A stretch of 64,000 nt of DNA. Origin: Streptomyces sp. TSRI0281 (GTDB taxonomy: Bacteria; Actinomycetota; Actinomycetes; Streptomycetales; Streptomycetaceae). Made by a program: the position numbers and the translations under genes. The notes under the pieces were generated by a model. It was not told where the DNA came from and did no database searches. It saw only the letters and a program-made list of their open reading frames with translations. Of the stretch, positions 16,185 to 24,219 are shown in pieces; the stretch's first letter is position 1; each line of letters opens with the position of its first letter. The stretch lies in the NCBI RefSeq assembly GCF_001905125.1, contig NZ_LWLE01000033.1, positions 431,234 through 495,233 on the forward strand, in the 5' to 3' direction.

Positions 16185-16664
16185 ATGAGTGAAGCCACCG
16201 ATCGTCCCGTCGACGGCGACGCGTGGGCCGATGCCTGCGCCGAGGACCTGGCAGCCGAGAAGGCCCGCCGCCGGGCCGAGTACGGCCCGCCGCCCGGCTC
16301 AGCCGCCGAGGAGCTGCGCAAACTGGTCGACGCCGTGGCCGACAAGGTCGCCTCGCTCCAGTCGCCGCTGCTCGGCGTGGCGGCGCAGGGTGCCGTGCAG
16401 CAGGTCATCCGGCAGGCGAAGACGGCCGTCGAGCCCGTCATCGAGCGCAACCCGGACCTCTTCGACCACCTCGCGGCGGCGGGCAACGAGCTGCTGGCCG
16501 CCTACCGCTCGGCGGTCGAGGGCCAGGAGAGCCGCTGGACCCGGTCCACGGAGGGTGCCGGGGGCGCCGACAGCGCCACCGGCACGTCGAAGAAGGCGGC
16601 CGAGGACCCGTCCGACCCGAGGGACGAGGGCCCCTCCGGGAGCGAACACATCGACCTGGACTGA
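16185..16664 (+). CDS. DUF5304-like conserved protein
   Basis: A 159-residue acidic protein found next to glucokinase in Streptomyces. The N-terminal half has helices with KLVDAVADKVASLQ and AVQQVIRQAKTAVEP; the C-terminal 50 residues are a low-complexity Gly/Ser/Asp/Glu tail ending in EHIDLD. No signal peptide or catalytic motif is seen. AGGAG lies 6 nt before ATG 16185, which fixes the start over the upstream GTG. I recall the family as DUF5304; its function is unknown. Confidence 0.75.
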   Translation: MSEATDRPVDGDAWADACAEDLAAEKARRRAEYGPPPGSAAEELRKLVDAVADKVASLQSPLLGVAAQGAVQQVIRQAKTAVEPVIERNPDLFDHLAAAGNELLAAYRSAVEGQESRWTRSTEGAGGADSATGTSKKAAEDPSDPRDEGPSGSEHIDLD

Positions 16665-16748
16665 CCCGGGCCGAAGGGACCGGCCGGACGCGGTGACCGG
16701 GGCGTACCGGCCGGTGGACCGGCCGGACGGACCGGCCCCCGCCTCGGG

Positions 16749-16754
16749 TACGGT
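16749..16754 (+). promoter_or_regulatory. possible -10 box of glkA
   Basis: TACGGT would place the transcript start near 16761, about 30 nt before the glkA ATG, leaving room for the GAGGGA ribosome site. Confidence 0.3.
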
Positions 16755-16790
16755 TGGCCGTAGCGGGGCTCGACCGAAACTGAGGGATTC

Positions 16791-17732
16791 ATGGGACTCA
16801 CCATCGGCGTCGATATCGGCGGCACGAAGATCGCGGCTGGAGTGGTCGACGAAGAGGGCCGGATCCTCTCGACGTTCAAGGTGGCGACCCCGCCGACGGC
16901 CGAAGGCATCGTCGACGCGATCTGCTCGGCCGTGGCCGGCGCGAGCGAGGGGCACGACGTCGAGGCGGTCGGCATCGGCGCGGCCGGATACGTCGACGAC
17001 AAGCGCGCCACCGTGCTGTTCGCGCCCAACATCAACTGGCGCCACGAGCCGCTCAAGGACAAGGTCGAGCAGCGCGTCGGCCTGCCGGTCGTCGTCGAGA
17101 ACGACGCCAACGCCGCGGCCTGGGGCGAGTACCGCTTCGGCGCCGGGCAGGGCCACGACGACGTCATCTGCATCACGCTCGGCACCGGCCTCGGCGGCGG
17201 CATCATCATCGGCAACAAGCTGCGCCGCGGCCGCTTCGGAGTGGCCGCCGAGTTCGGCCACATCCGGGTCGTCCCGGACGGCCTGCTCTGCGGCTGCGGC
17301 AGCCAGGGCTGCTGGGAGCAGTACGCCTCCGGCCGCGCGCTCGTCCGTTACGCCAGGCAGCGCGCCAACGCCACCCCGGAGAACGCCGCGATCCTGCTCG
17401 CGCTCGGCGACGGCACCGTGGAGGGCATCGAGGGCAAGCACATCAGCCAGGCCGCCCGGCAGGGCGACCCGGTGGCCGTCGACTCGTTCCGCGAGCTGGC
17501 CCGCTGGGCCGGCGCCGGACTCGCCGATCTCGCCTCGCTCTTCGACCCGTCCGCGTTCATCGTCGGCGGCGGCGTCTCGGACGAGGGCGAACTCGTCCTG
17601 GACCCGATCCGCAAGTCGTTCCGGCGCTGGCTGATCGGCGGCGAGTGGCGCCCGCACGCCCAGGTCCTCGCGGCCCAACTGGGCGGCAAGGCCGGTCTGG
17701 TGGGCGCGGCCGACCTGGCCCGCCAGGGCTGA
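16791..17732 (+). CDS. glkA: ROK-family glucokinase
   Basis: A 313-residue glucokinase that phosphorylates glucose with ATP. It opens with the phosphate-1 motif VDIGGTKIAAG, carries the sugar-binding ENDANAAAWGE with its catalytic aspartate, the GTGLGGG phosphate-2 motif, and the ROK zinc signature EFGHIRV followed by CGCGSQGCWEQYASG. The length and order match S. coelicolor GlkA, which besides glycolysis is needed for glucose repression of many catabolic genes. GAGGGA precedes the ATG. It stands after the DUF5304-like gene with a 126-nt gap that holds a probable promoter. Confidence 0.95.
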   Translation: MGLTIGVDIGGTKIAAGVVDEEGRILSTFKVATPPTAEGIVDAICSAVAGASEGHDVEAVGIGAAGYVDDKRATVLFAPNINWRHEPLKDKVEQRVGLPVVVENDANAAAWGEYRFGAGQGHDDVICITLGTGLGGGIIIGNKLRRGRFGVAAEFGHIRVVPDGLLCGCGSQGCWEQYASGRALVRYARQRANATPENAAILLALGDGTVEGIEGKHISQAARQGDPVAVDSFRELARWAGAGLADLASLFDPSAFIVGGGVSDEGELVLDPIRKSFRRWLIGGEWRPHAQVLAAQLGGKAGLVGAADLARQG

Positions 17733-17778
17733 GCGGCCGACCGCGCGGGACCGGTCCACCGGCTCCGCAGGACTGACC

Positions 17779-17817
17779 GGACGCCCGTCGCGCCCTTCGG
17801 GGCGGCGGCGGGCGTCC
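17779..17817 (+). terminator. glkA terminator
   Basis: Inverted repeat GGACGCCCG (17779-17787) with CGGGCGTCC (17809-17817); the arms can extend inward with one bulge. It lies 46 nt after the glkA stop. Confidence 0.7.
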
Positions 17818-17821
17818 GTCG

Positions 17822-17827
17822 TATCGT
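17822..17827 (+). promoter_or_regulatory. -10 box of a probable leaderless transcript (exonuclease/phosphatase-family gene)
   Basis: TATCGT ends 7 nt before ATG 17835, immediately after the glkA terminator. Confidence 0.5.
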
Positions 17828-17834
17828 GGCCCGC

Positions 17835-18608
17835 ATGGTCCTGACGCCGTTGCCCGACTCCCGCACCGAGCCGAACGGTTCGGCCGTCGTCCGCGTGCTC
17901 AGCTACAACATCCGCTCGATGCGCGACGACACCGCGGCACTGGCCCGGGTCATCCGCGCCTGCGAACCCGACCTGGTGTTCGTCCAGGAGGCCCCGCGCT
18001 TCTTCCGCTGGCGCAAGGCGGCCGCCCGGCTCGCCAAACGCAGCGGTCTCGTGGTCCTCGGCGGCGGCGCCCCCGCGGCCGGGCCGATGCTGCTGTGCTC
18101 GCTGCGGGTCACGGTGGAGCGCACCGAGGACATCCTGCTGCCGCGCACCCCCGGCCTGCACCGCAGGGGCTTCGCCACGGCGGTCGTACGGATCGCCGGG
18201 ACCAGGCTCGGCGTGCTGAGCTGCCATCTGAGCCTCCAGCGCGAGGAGCGCCTGGCCCAGAGCGAGTTGCTCCTCCAGCGGCTGGAGACGATGGACGTGC
18301 CGCACGCCGTGGCGGCGGGCGACCTCAACGACGTACCGACGGGGAAGGCGTTCACGCGCCTCGCCGGGCGGCTGCAGGACTGCTGGGCCACGGCGCCGTG
18401 GGGCGGCGAGCTCACCTTCACCCCGGACGACCCGCGCCGCCGCATCGACGCGGTCCTCGCGACGCGGGGCATCGAGGTCCTCGGGTGCGGCGTCCCGGCG
18501 GGACTGCCGGGCATCAGCGAGGCGGACCTGCGGGCAGCCACGGACCACCTGCCACTGCTGGCGGCGCTCCGGGTGCCCGCGTCCGACGACGGCCGGGCAG
18601 TGCCGTGA
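17835..18608 (+). CDS. endonuclease/exonuclease/phosphatase family protein
   Basis: A 257-residue EEP-superfamily hydrolase. It shows the family motifs in order: LSYNIRS (Asn), FVQEAP (catalytic-metal Glu), SCHLSLQ (His), GDLNDVP (Asp-x-Asn) and ATDHLPL (the terminal Asp-His pair). Members include AP endonucleases, sphingomyelinases and phosphatases; the sequence is too short of specificity elements to decide. No signal peptide is present. The GTG at 17826 is an alternative start, but the -10 box favours the ATG. Confidence 0.85.
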   Translation: MVLTPLPDSRTEPNGSAVVRVLSYNIRSMRDDTAALARVIRACEPDLVFVQEAPRFFRWRKAAARLAKRSGLVVLGGGAPAAGPMLLCSLRVTVERTEDILLPRTPGLHRRGFATAVVRIAGTRLGVLSCHLSLQREERLAQSELLLQRLETMDVPHAVAAGDLNDVPTGKAFTRLAGRLQDCWATAPWGGELTFTPDDPRRRIDAVLATRGIEVLGCGVPAGLPGISEADLRAATDHLPLLAALRVPASDDGRAVP

Positions 18609-18627
18609 CACGGCACCGCCCGGCGGC

Positions 18628-19317
18628 TCACACCACCGCGCCGCGCCCCGGATCGCCGTGCCCGTCGGCATCGTCGTCGTCATGGGGCATCCGGGCCACC
18701 AGCGTCGCGAAGCCGCCCAGGAAACCGCCGATGCAGAGCGTGGTGAGCCACCACGTCATCTCCCACTGCAGCAGCACCGCGAGGAGCATCAGGACCGGGC
18801 CGCCGACGACCGCGAGCCACGCGAACTTCGCCGTGACGTCGGCCTCCGGCAGCGGCGGCGGCTCCGGGGGCACGAAGTGGCCCTCCTCGCCGTCGTCCGG
18901 GTCGTCGATGTCACCTTCCTTGGGCTCCGCCATCTCGTAGTCACGGGGACCGCCGACGCCGGGGGCGAAGACGACCGAGCTGCCGAGCGACTGCTTCTCC
19001 GGCGGCTTCGGGGGCCTCTTCGCCGCCCCCTTGTCCGCCGCGTCCGAGGGACCCGCGTCCGGTCCCAGGACATTGAGCTGGTCGTCCTCCAGCAGGGCCA
19101 GGTCCTCGATGGACTTGAACGGCTTGGCGCCCGGCGGGTCCGGCGGCTCCTCGCCGTACCCCGCGACGATCGCCTCCCACGCCGCGTCCTCGTCGACCGG
19201 CCCGCCGCTCCGTGCCCCCTCGGGCGCCTCGGCGCCCCCGGGGACGGCCGCGCTCTCCGTGGGGCGCGGCTCACGCTCCTCTTCGCTGCCTGTGCGTTCC
19301 GCGTCCTGCTCAGCCAC
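18628..19317 (-). CDS. acidic protein with C-terminal membrane hairpin
   Basis: A 229-residue protein conserved in Streptomyces. The first 170 residues are highly acidic and Pro/Glu/Asp-rich without a domain I recognise; a segment near the middle (AAWEAIVAGYGEEP) looks folded. Two hydrophobic helices follow near residues 170-215, and the tail is an Asp/His-rich stretch (MPHDDDDADGHG). The start is GTG 19317, with GGGGAG 8 nt upstream, inside an 8-nt overlap with the hydrolase gene, so the two are coupled. The long upstream extension of the open frame lies antiparallel within the hydrolase gene and is not coding. The function is unknown. Confidence 0.7.
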   Translation of the reverse strand: MAEQDAERTGSEEEREPRPTESAAVPGGAEAPEGARSGGPVDEDAAWEAIVAGYGEEPPDPPGAKPFKSIEDLALLEDDQLNVLGPDAGPSDAADKGAAKRPPKPPEKQSLGSSVVFAPGVGGPRDYEMAEPKEGDIDDPDDGEEGHFVPPEPPPLPEADVTAKFAWLAVVGGPVLMLLAVLLQWEMTWWLTTLCIGGFLGGFATLVARMPHDDDDADGHGDPGRGAVV

Positions 19318-20089
19318 CGGACGTGCTCCCCTTCTTCCCGACGCTGGGTGCGAGACGGCCGATGAACCGGTAGCTCTCATCGAAGATCCGCTCCGCATCG
19401 TGGTCCAACGTCGCGACGTGGTAGCTCTGTTCCAGCAGGATCTCCTCGACATCCGTGGAGGACACCCGGCTGAGGATCCGGGCCGAGTCGGCGGGCGGCA
19501 CCACATGGTCCTGCGGACTGTGCAGCAGCACGATCGGCTGGGTCACCTGGGGCAGCTCGGCATCGACCAGCCGGAAGAACTTCCGTACCGAATGGGCCGC
19601 GTGCAGCGGCACCCGGTCGTAGCCGACCTCCGCGCCGCTCTCCAGCGCGATGTCGCTGGCCAGGCCCTTCGTCGTACGTACCAGATGACGGGCGACCGGC
19701 AGGGCGTACGCGGACAGGCCGTGCACCTTGTTCGCCGGGTTGACGAGCACCAGACCGCTGATCGCGTCCCCGTGCTTCGCCGCGAGCCGCAGCGTCAGCG
19801 CGCCGCCCATGGAGAGGCCGAAGACGAAGACCTGGCCGCACCGCTCACGCAGGGCCCGCAGCTCCCGGTCCACCTCCGCGTACCAGTCCTGCCAGCCGGT
19901 GACCGCCATGTCCTCCCAGCGGGTGCCGTGGCCGGGCAGCAGCGGCAGTGAGACGGTCAGTCCGCGCTCGGCCAGATAGTCGGCCCAGGGGCGCAGTGAC
20001 TGCGGCGATCCGGTGAATCCATGACAGAGGAGGACGCCGACCTCTCCGCCCTCGTGGCGGAACGGCTCGGCTCCAGGGAGGACCGGCAC
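19310..20089 (-). CDS. alpha/beta hydrolase (carboxylesterase / monoacylglycerol lipase-like)
   Basis: A 259-residue alpha/beta hydrolase. The oxyanion region is CHGFTGSP, the nucleophile elbow is GLSMGG, the catalytic aspartate is in SPQDHVVPP, and the histidine is in SYHVATLDHD. This set matches Est30-type carboxylesterases and monoacylglycerol lipases. The GTG at 20089 is chosen because AGGAG lies 6 nt upstream; the TTG at 20092 is only 3 nt away from it. It is divergent from the PlsC-like gene, and both handle acyl esters. Confidence 0.85.
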   Translation of the reverse strand: MPVLPGAEPFRHEGGEVGVLLCHGFTGSPQSLRPWADYLAERGLTVSLPLLPGHGTRWEDMAVTGWQDWYAEVDRELRALRERCGQVFVFGLSMGGALTLRLAAKHGDAISGLVLVNPANKVHGLSAYALPVARHLVRTTKGLASDIALESGAEVGYDRVPLHAAHSVRKFFRLVDAELPQVTQPIVLLHSPQDHVVPPADSARILSRVSSTDVEEILLEQSYHVATLDHDAERIFDESYRFIGRLAPSVGKKGSTSGG

Positions 20090-20260
20090 CAAGGTCTCCT
20101 GTTCGTGAGGCTGGGCGGGCGTGCAAGGGGGAGTGCGAGAAGGATTACTTCACCGTACGCGACCGGGCTGACACCGACCAGGGTCGTCACCGCCCGCACC
20201 ACCGCCACCGGCCGGAACCACCGCCCCGTGCCGGGCGGGAGGGCGGGTGACCCCACAGGC

Positions 20261-20266
20261 TAAGGT
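20261..20266 (+). promoter_or_regulatory. -10 box of the PlsC-like gene
   Basis: TAAGGT lies 30 nt before TTG 20297, giving a short leader that contains AGGAGG at 20283-20288. Confidence 0.5.
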
Positions 20267-20296
20267 CTGACCGACCGCATACAGGAGGCACCCGAG

Positions 20297-21067
20297 TTGA
20301 TCTACGGCGCAATGAAGTTCTCCATCGGCGGGTCTCTGAAGCTCGCTTTCAGGCCGTGGGTGGAGGGCCTGGAGAACATCCCCGAGCAGGGGCCGGCGAT
20401 CCTCGCGAGCAACCATCTGTCGTTCTCCGACTCGTTCTTCCTGCCGGCCGTCCTGGACCGCAAGGTCACCTTCATCGCGAAGGCCGAGTACTTCACCGCG
20501 CCCGGCGTGAAGGGCAAGCTCACCGCCGCCTTCTTCAAGGGCGTCGGGCAGCTCCCGGTCGACCGCTCCGGCGCCAGGGGCGCCGGTGAGGCGGCCATCA
20601 AGGCAGGCATCCAGGTCATCGAGAGCGGCGGCCTCTTCGGCATCTACCCGGAGGGCACCCGGTCGCCCGACGGCCGGCTCTACCGGGGCAAGCCCGGCGG
20701 TCTCGCGCGGGTGGCCCTGGCCACCGGAGCGCCCGTCATCCCGGTCGCGATGATCGACACGGAGAAGATCCAGCCCCCCGGCCAGGTGATGCCCAAGCTG
20801 ATGCGCCCCGGCATCCGGATCGGCAAGCCGCTCGACTTCAGCCGCTACCAGGGCATGGACGGAGACCGCTTCATCCTGCGTTCGGTGACCGACGAGGTCA
20901 TGTACGAGATCATGAAGCTCTCCGGCCAGGAGTACGTGGACATCTACGCCACCGCGGCCAAGCGCCGGATCGCCGACGAGGCCAAACGACGGGCCGAGGC
21001 CGAGAAGCGCGCGCAGAAGCAGGGACACGGGGCGGACGACGAGGGAACGGAACGGTCCGGCGCGTAA
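20297..21067 (+). CDS. 1-acyl-sn-glycerol-3-phosphate acyltransferase (PlsC-like)
   Basis: A 256-residue membrane-associated acyltransferase. It has the catalytic H-x4-D motif in SNHLSFSDS, the glycerophosphate-binding EGTRSPDG and the block PVIPVAMI. The enzyme acylates lysophosphatidate or a related lysolipid with acyl-CoA or acyl-ACP. The C-terminal 40 residues are charged and disordered-looking. The start is TTG 20297, 8 nt after AGGAGG. The sensor kinase gene follows after 31 nt on the same strand. The M. tuberculosis counterpart at this position is Rv2182c. Confidence 0.9.
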   Translation: MIYGAMKFSIGGSLKLAFRPWVEGLENIPEQGPAILASNHLSFSDSFFLPAVLDRKVTFIAKAEYFTAPGVKGKLTAAFFKGVGQLPVDRSGARGAGEAAIKAGIQVIESGGLFGIYPEGTRSPDGRLYRGKPGGLARVALATGAPVIPVAMIDTEKIQPPGQVMPKLMRPGIRIGKPLDFSRYQGMDGDRFILRSVTDEVMYEIMKLSGQEYVDIYATAAKRRIADEAKRRAEAEKRAQKQGHGADDEGTERSGA

Positions 21068-21098
21068 TGGCGTCGTTGTCCGTCCGGGGGGTGGGTTG

Positions 21099-22325
21099 AT
21101 GGCCAAGCGCGAGCGGGTCGTACGGATGTCGGTCGAGCAGCCGCTGTGGCGGGCGCTGACGGCGTACCGCGTACTGACGATGATCTACGCCGTGCTGCTC
21201 GCGGTCTTCGGCCGGGACAAGTACGAACGGCCCTGGGTCGCCGTCGCCTTCCTGGCGGTCATGGTCCTGTGGACACTCGTCACGCTTCCCAAGGTCGCGG
21301 GCGCGGTGAGCTGTACGAAGCGTTTCCTGGGCGCGGATCTCGTCATCGCCCTCGCCGGGATCCTGCTCACCCCGCTCGCCGACTTCGACGCCCAGCACAT
21401 CGACGGCCCGACCCTGCCGTCGATCTGGACGGCCGGCTCCGTCCTGGCCTTCGCGATCAAGGGCGGCTGGCGGTGGGCGGCCTTCGCCTCCACCTTCGTC
21501 GCCGTCGCCAACATCATCGAGCGCGGCGAGCCCAGCCGGGACACCTTCCACAACGTCCTGCTGGTCTGGGTCGCCTCGATCGCCATCGGGTACGTCGTCG
21601 AGGTCGCCCGCGCCAGTGAACGCACCCTGGCCCGCGCCCTGGAGATCGAGGCCGCCACCCGTGAGCGGGAGCGGCTGGCCCGCGACATCCACGACAGCGT
21701 GCTCCAGGTCCTCGCGATGGTGCAGCGCCGGGGCTCTGCCATCGGCGGCGAGGCGGCCGAGCTCGGCCGGATGGCGGGGGAGCAGGAGATCGCCCTGCGC
21801 ACCCTCGTCTCCAGCGGCCTGGTGCCCACGTCCCGGGTCTCCGAGGACGCCGCCGAGGGCGCCGTCGTCCGTACCGTCGAGGTCGACGACGAGCGGTCCG
21901 GCCCGGCGGGCGTGTGCGACCTGCGCGCGCTGCTCGCCCCGCACGCGGGTTCCCGGACCAGTTTCGCGGAGCCGGGGGCTCCGGTGCTGCTGCCGCCCGA
22001 GGCCGCGCGGGAGCTGGCCGCCGCCGTCAGTGCCGCCCTGGACAATGTCCGGGTGCACGCGGGTCAGGACGCGCAGGCGTGGATCCTGGTCGAGGACGAG
22101 CCGGACGAGGTGATCGTCACGGTCCGGGACGACGGCCCGGGTATCCCGGCGGGGCGCCTGGCCCAGGCGGAGGGCGAGGGGCGGCTCGGGGTCGCCCTGT
22201 CCATCCGTGGCCGGCTGCGCGATCTGGGCGGCACGGCAGAGCTGATCTCGGTGCCGGGACAGGGCACCGAGGTCGAGTTGAAGGTTCCGAAGGTTTCCCG
22301 GGGGAAGGCAGAATCAGCCGGATGA
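21099..22325 (+). CDS. macS: sensor histidine kinase (NarL-type system, MacS-like)
   Basis: A 408-residue membrane sensor. About four hydrophobic segments fill residues 20-170 with only short loops, so sensing is probably within or close to the membrane. The HisKA_3 dimerisation box is RERERLARDIHDSVLQ with phospho-acceptor His198, and the C-terminal ATPase domain has DNVRVHAGQ, DDGPGIP and GLG-like GRLGVAL. Its stop overlaps the start of the response regulator (ATGA). Position relative to glkA matches S. coelicolor SCO2121, named MacS in a system reported to control morphogenetic membrane proteins and actinorhodin; the symbol is assigned by position and type. Confidence 0.85.
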   Translation: MAKRERVVRMSVEQPLWRALTAYRVLTMIYAVLLAVFGRDKYERPWVAVAFLAVMVLWTLVTLPKVAGAVSCTKRFLGADLVIALAGILLTPLADFDAQHIDGPTLPSIWTAGSVLAFAIKGGWRWAAFASTFVAVANIIERGEPSRDTFHNVLLVWVASIAIGYVVEVARASERTLARALEIEAATRERERLARDIHDSVLQVLAMVQRRGSAIGGEAAELGRMAGEQEIALRTLVSSGLVPTSRVSEDAAEGAVVRTVEVDDERSGPAGVCDLRALLAPHAGSRTSFAEPGAPVLLPPEAARELAAAVSAALDNVRVHAGQDAQAWILVEDEPDEVIVTVRDDGPGIPAGRLAQAEGEGRLGVALSIRGRLRDLGGTAELISVPGQGTEVELKVPKVSRGKAESAG

Positions 22326-23014
22326 GTACACAGAACGAGCCGGGTGGAGCCGAGCGGCCCATCAAGGTGATGGTGGTCGACGACCACCCGATGTGGCGCG
22401 ACGCGGTCGCCCGCGACCTCGCCGAGTCCGGATTCGACGTCGTGGCGACCGCCGGGGACGGCCCGCAGGCCGTGCGCCGCGCGAGGGCCGCGGACCCCGA
22501 CGTCCTCGTCCTGGACCTGAACCTGCCGGGGATGCCCGGTGTCCAGGTCTGCAAGGAGCTGGTCGGCTCCCACCCCGGGCTGCGTGTCCTGGTGCTCTCC
22601 GCGAGCGGTGAGCACGCCGATGTCCTGGAGGCGGTGAAGTCCGGCGCCACCGGCTATCTGCTGAAGTCCGCCAGCACCCGGGAGCTGACCGACGCCGTCC
22701 GCTCCACCGCCGTCGGCGACCCGGTCTTCACCCCCGGTCTCGCCGGGCTCGTGCTCGGTGAGTACCGCAGACTGGCGTCCGACCCGGCCCCGGCCGCGTC
22801 CGACGAACCGAAGGCGCCGCAGCTCACCGAGCGCGAGACCGAGGTGCTGCGGCTGGTGGCCAAGGGACTCTCGTACAAGCAGATCGCCGAGCGGCTGGTC
22901 ATCTCGCACCGCACCGTGCAGAACCACGTCCAGAACACCCTCGGCAAGCTCCAGCTGCACAACCGGGTGGAGCTCGTGCGGTACGCCATCGAGCGCGGCC
23001 TCGACGACGTGTGA
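22322..23014 (+). CDS. macR: NarL/LuxR-family response regulator (MacR-like)
   Basis: A 230-residue regulator. The receiver domain (about 14-130) has the acidic pair VVDDHP, phospho-acceptor Asp65 in VLDLNLPG and the lysine in YLLKSA. The LuxR-type helix-turn-helix (about 160-225) is ERETEVLRLVAKGLSYKQIA. ATG overlaps the kinase stop, so kinase and regulator are made together. S. coelicolor MacR (SCO2120) is in the same place. No palindromic MacR-type box (TGAGTAC-N2-GTACTCA) is visible upstream of the kinase. Confidence 0.88.
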   Translation: MSTQNEPGGAERPIKVMVVDDHPMWRDAVARDLAESGFDVVATAGDGPQAVRRARAADPDVLVLDLNLPGMPGVQVCKELVGSHPGLRVLVLSASGEHADVLEAVKSGATGYLLKSASTRELTDAVRSTAVGDPVFTPGLAGLVLGEYRRLASDPAPAASDEPKAPQLTERETEVLRLVAKGLSYKQIAERLVISHRTVQNHVQNTLGKLQLHNRVELVRYAIERGLDDV

Positions 23015-23072
23015 CCCGGCGGCCGCACCGGCTCCCGCGGGGGGCGAGCGGCAGGGCGGGGTGAGGGGCCGT

Positions 23073-23106
23073 ATATTCGCGATATCCGGATATTCGCGAT
23101 CTCCGG
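23073..23106. repeat. tandem 17-bp repeat upstream of the dehydrogenase gene
   Basis: ATATTCGCGATATCCGG at 23073-23089 is repeated at 23090-23106 with one change (A to C). The junction forms an imperfect dyad, TCGCGATA-TCCGGA-TATTCGCGA. Located 38 nt before GTG 23144, in AT-richer DNA than its surroundings, it is a good candidate for an operator that overlaps a promoter. Confidence 0.7.
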
Positions 23107-23143
23107 CCCATCACCCTGGAACGCGTACAGAGCGGGAGCGGCT

Positions 23144-24148
23144 GTGGAAATCCTGGCATTCGGCGTGCAGTCCGACGAGAAGCCCCTGATCGAGAAGGCC
23201 TTCGCCGGACAGCACGAGGTCCGTTGCCTGGACGTCTTCCTGAACCGGGACACCGCCCCCATCGCGGCGGGTTACGAGGTCATCTCCACCAGCGTCAACG
23301 CCGACCTCGGCAGCAAGGTCCTCCAGACCCTCGCCGCGGGCGGCACCCAGATGATCGCCCAGCGTTCCACCGGCTTCAACAACATCGACCTGGACGTCGC
23401 CGAGCGCCTCGCCCTGCGCGTCGCCCGGGTCTCGTACTACTCCCCGTACTCCGTCGCCGAATTCGCCTGGACCCTCGCCATGGCGGTCAACCGGCGCATC
23501 ATCCGCGCCGCGAGCCGCACCCGGGACTTCGACTTCCGCCTCGACGGCCTCCTCGGCCGGGACATGCGCGGACGCACCGTCGGCGTGGTCGGCACCGGCA
23601 AGATCGGTGAGGCGTTCACCCGCATCGCCCACGGCTTCGGCATGAAGCTGCTGGGCTGGGACGTCGCCGAGAACCCGGCCTGCACCGAACTGGGCATGCG
23701 GTACGTCGAGAAGGAGCAGCTGTTCGCCGAGGCCGACCTGATCAGCCTCCACGTACCGCTGCTCCCTTCCACCCACCACCTCATCGACAAGGCCGCCCTG
23801 ACCGCGATGAAGGACGACGCGATCCTGATCAACTCCAGCCGGGGCGGCCTCATCGACACCACCGCCCTGGTCGGCGAGCTGCGCGCGGGCCGCTTCCTGG
23901 GCGTCGGACTGGACGTGTACGAGGCGGAGGCCGGGCTCTTCTTCCTGGACAAGTCGCTGGAGGGCGTCGACGACGACACCCTGGCCCGGCTGGTCACCTT
24001 CCCGAACGTCATCGTGACCTCGCACCAGGCGTACTACACCGAGGACGCCGTGGGCCAGATCGTCGACGCCACCGTGCAGAACGTCGCCGACTACCTGGCC
24101 CGCCGCACCAGCGACAACGTCCTGGTCCCGGCGCCCCCGAAGAGCTGA
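23144..24148 (+). CDS. 2-hydroxyacid dehydrogenase, D-lactate dehydrogenase-like
   Basis: A 334-residue NAD-dependent D-2-hydroxyacid dehydrogenase of the LdhA type. The Rossmann motif is VGTGKIG; the catalytic arginine is in INSSRGGLIDT, the glutamate in LDVYEAEAG and the histidine in TSHQAYYTEDA. LdhA-type enzymes reduce pyruvate to D-lactate, here perhaps under low oxygen. The start is GTG 23144 with GGGAG 5 nt upstream. A 17-bp tandem repeat lies just upstream and may regulate it. Confidence 0.88.
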   Translation: MEILAFGVQSDEKPLIEKAFAGQHEVRCLDVFLNRDTAPIAAGYEVISTSVNADLGSKVLQTLAAGGTQMIAQRSTGFNNIDLDVAERLALRVARVSYYSPYSVAEFAWTLAMAVNRRIIRAASRTRDFDFRLDGLLGRDMRGRTVGVVGTGKIGEAFTRIAHGFGMKLLGWDVAENPACTELGMRYVEKEQLFAEADLISLHVPLLPSTHHLIDKAALTAMKDDAILINSSRGGLIDTTALVGELRAGRFLGVGLDVYEAEAGLFFLDKSLEGVDDDTLARLVTFPNVIVTSHQAYYTEDAVGQIVDATVQNVADYLARRTSDNVLVPAPPKS

Positions 24149-24219
24149 CGGTCCCGGGACCGTCAGTTCCTCGGGACCGTCCGGCCGCGCGGGCCGTCCG
24201 GTCCTCAGCTGAGGACCGG
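24146..24219. terminator. two palindromes between convergent genes
   Basis: A 20-bp perfect palindrome (24146-24165) starts at the dehydrogenase stop codon, and a 22-bp perfect palindrome (24198-24219) spans the trpEG stop codon. Each can form a hairpin with a 4-nt loop. Together they probably end transcription from both sides. Confidence 0.75.

Noticed and set aside
22322..22331. TGAGTAC at the response-regulator start, like half of a MacR box
   Set aside because: Only one half-site, inside the first codons, without the inverted GTACTCA partner.
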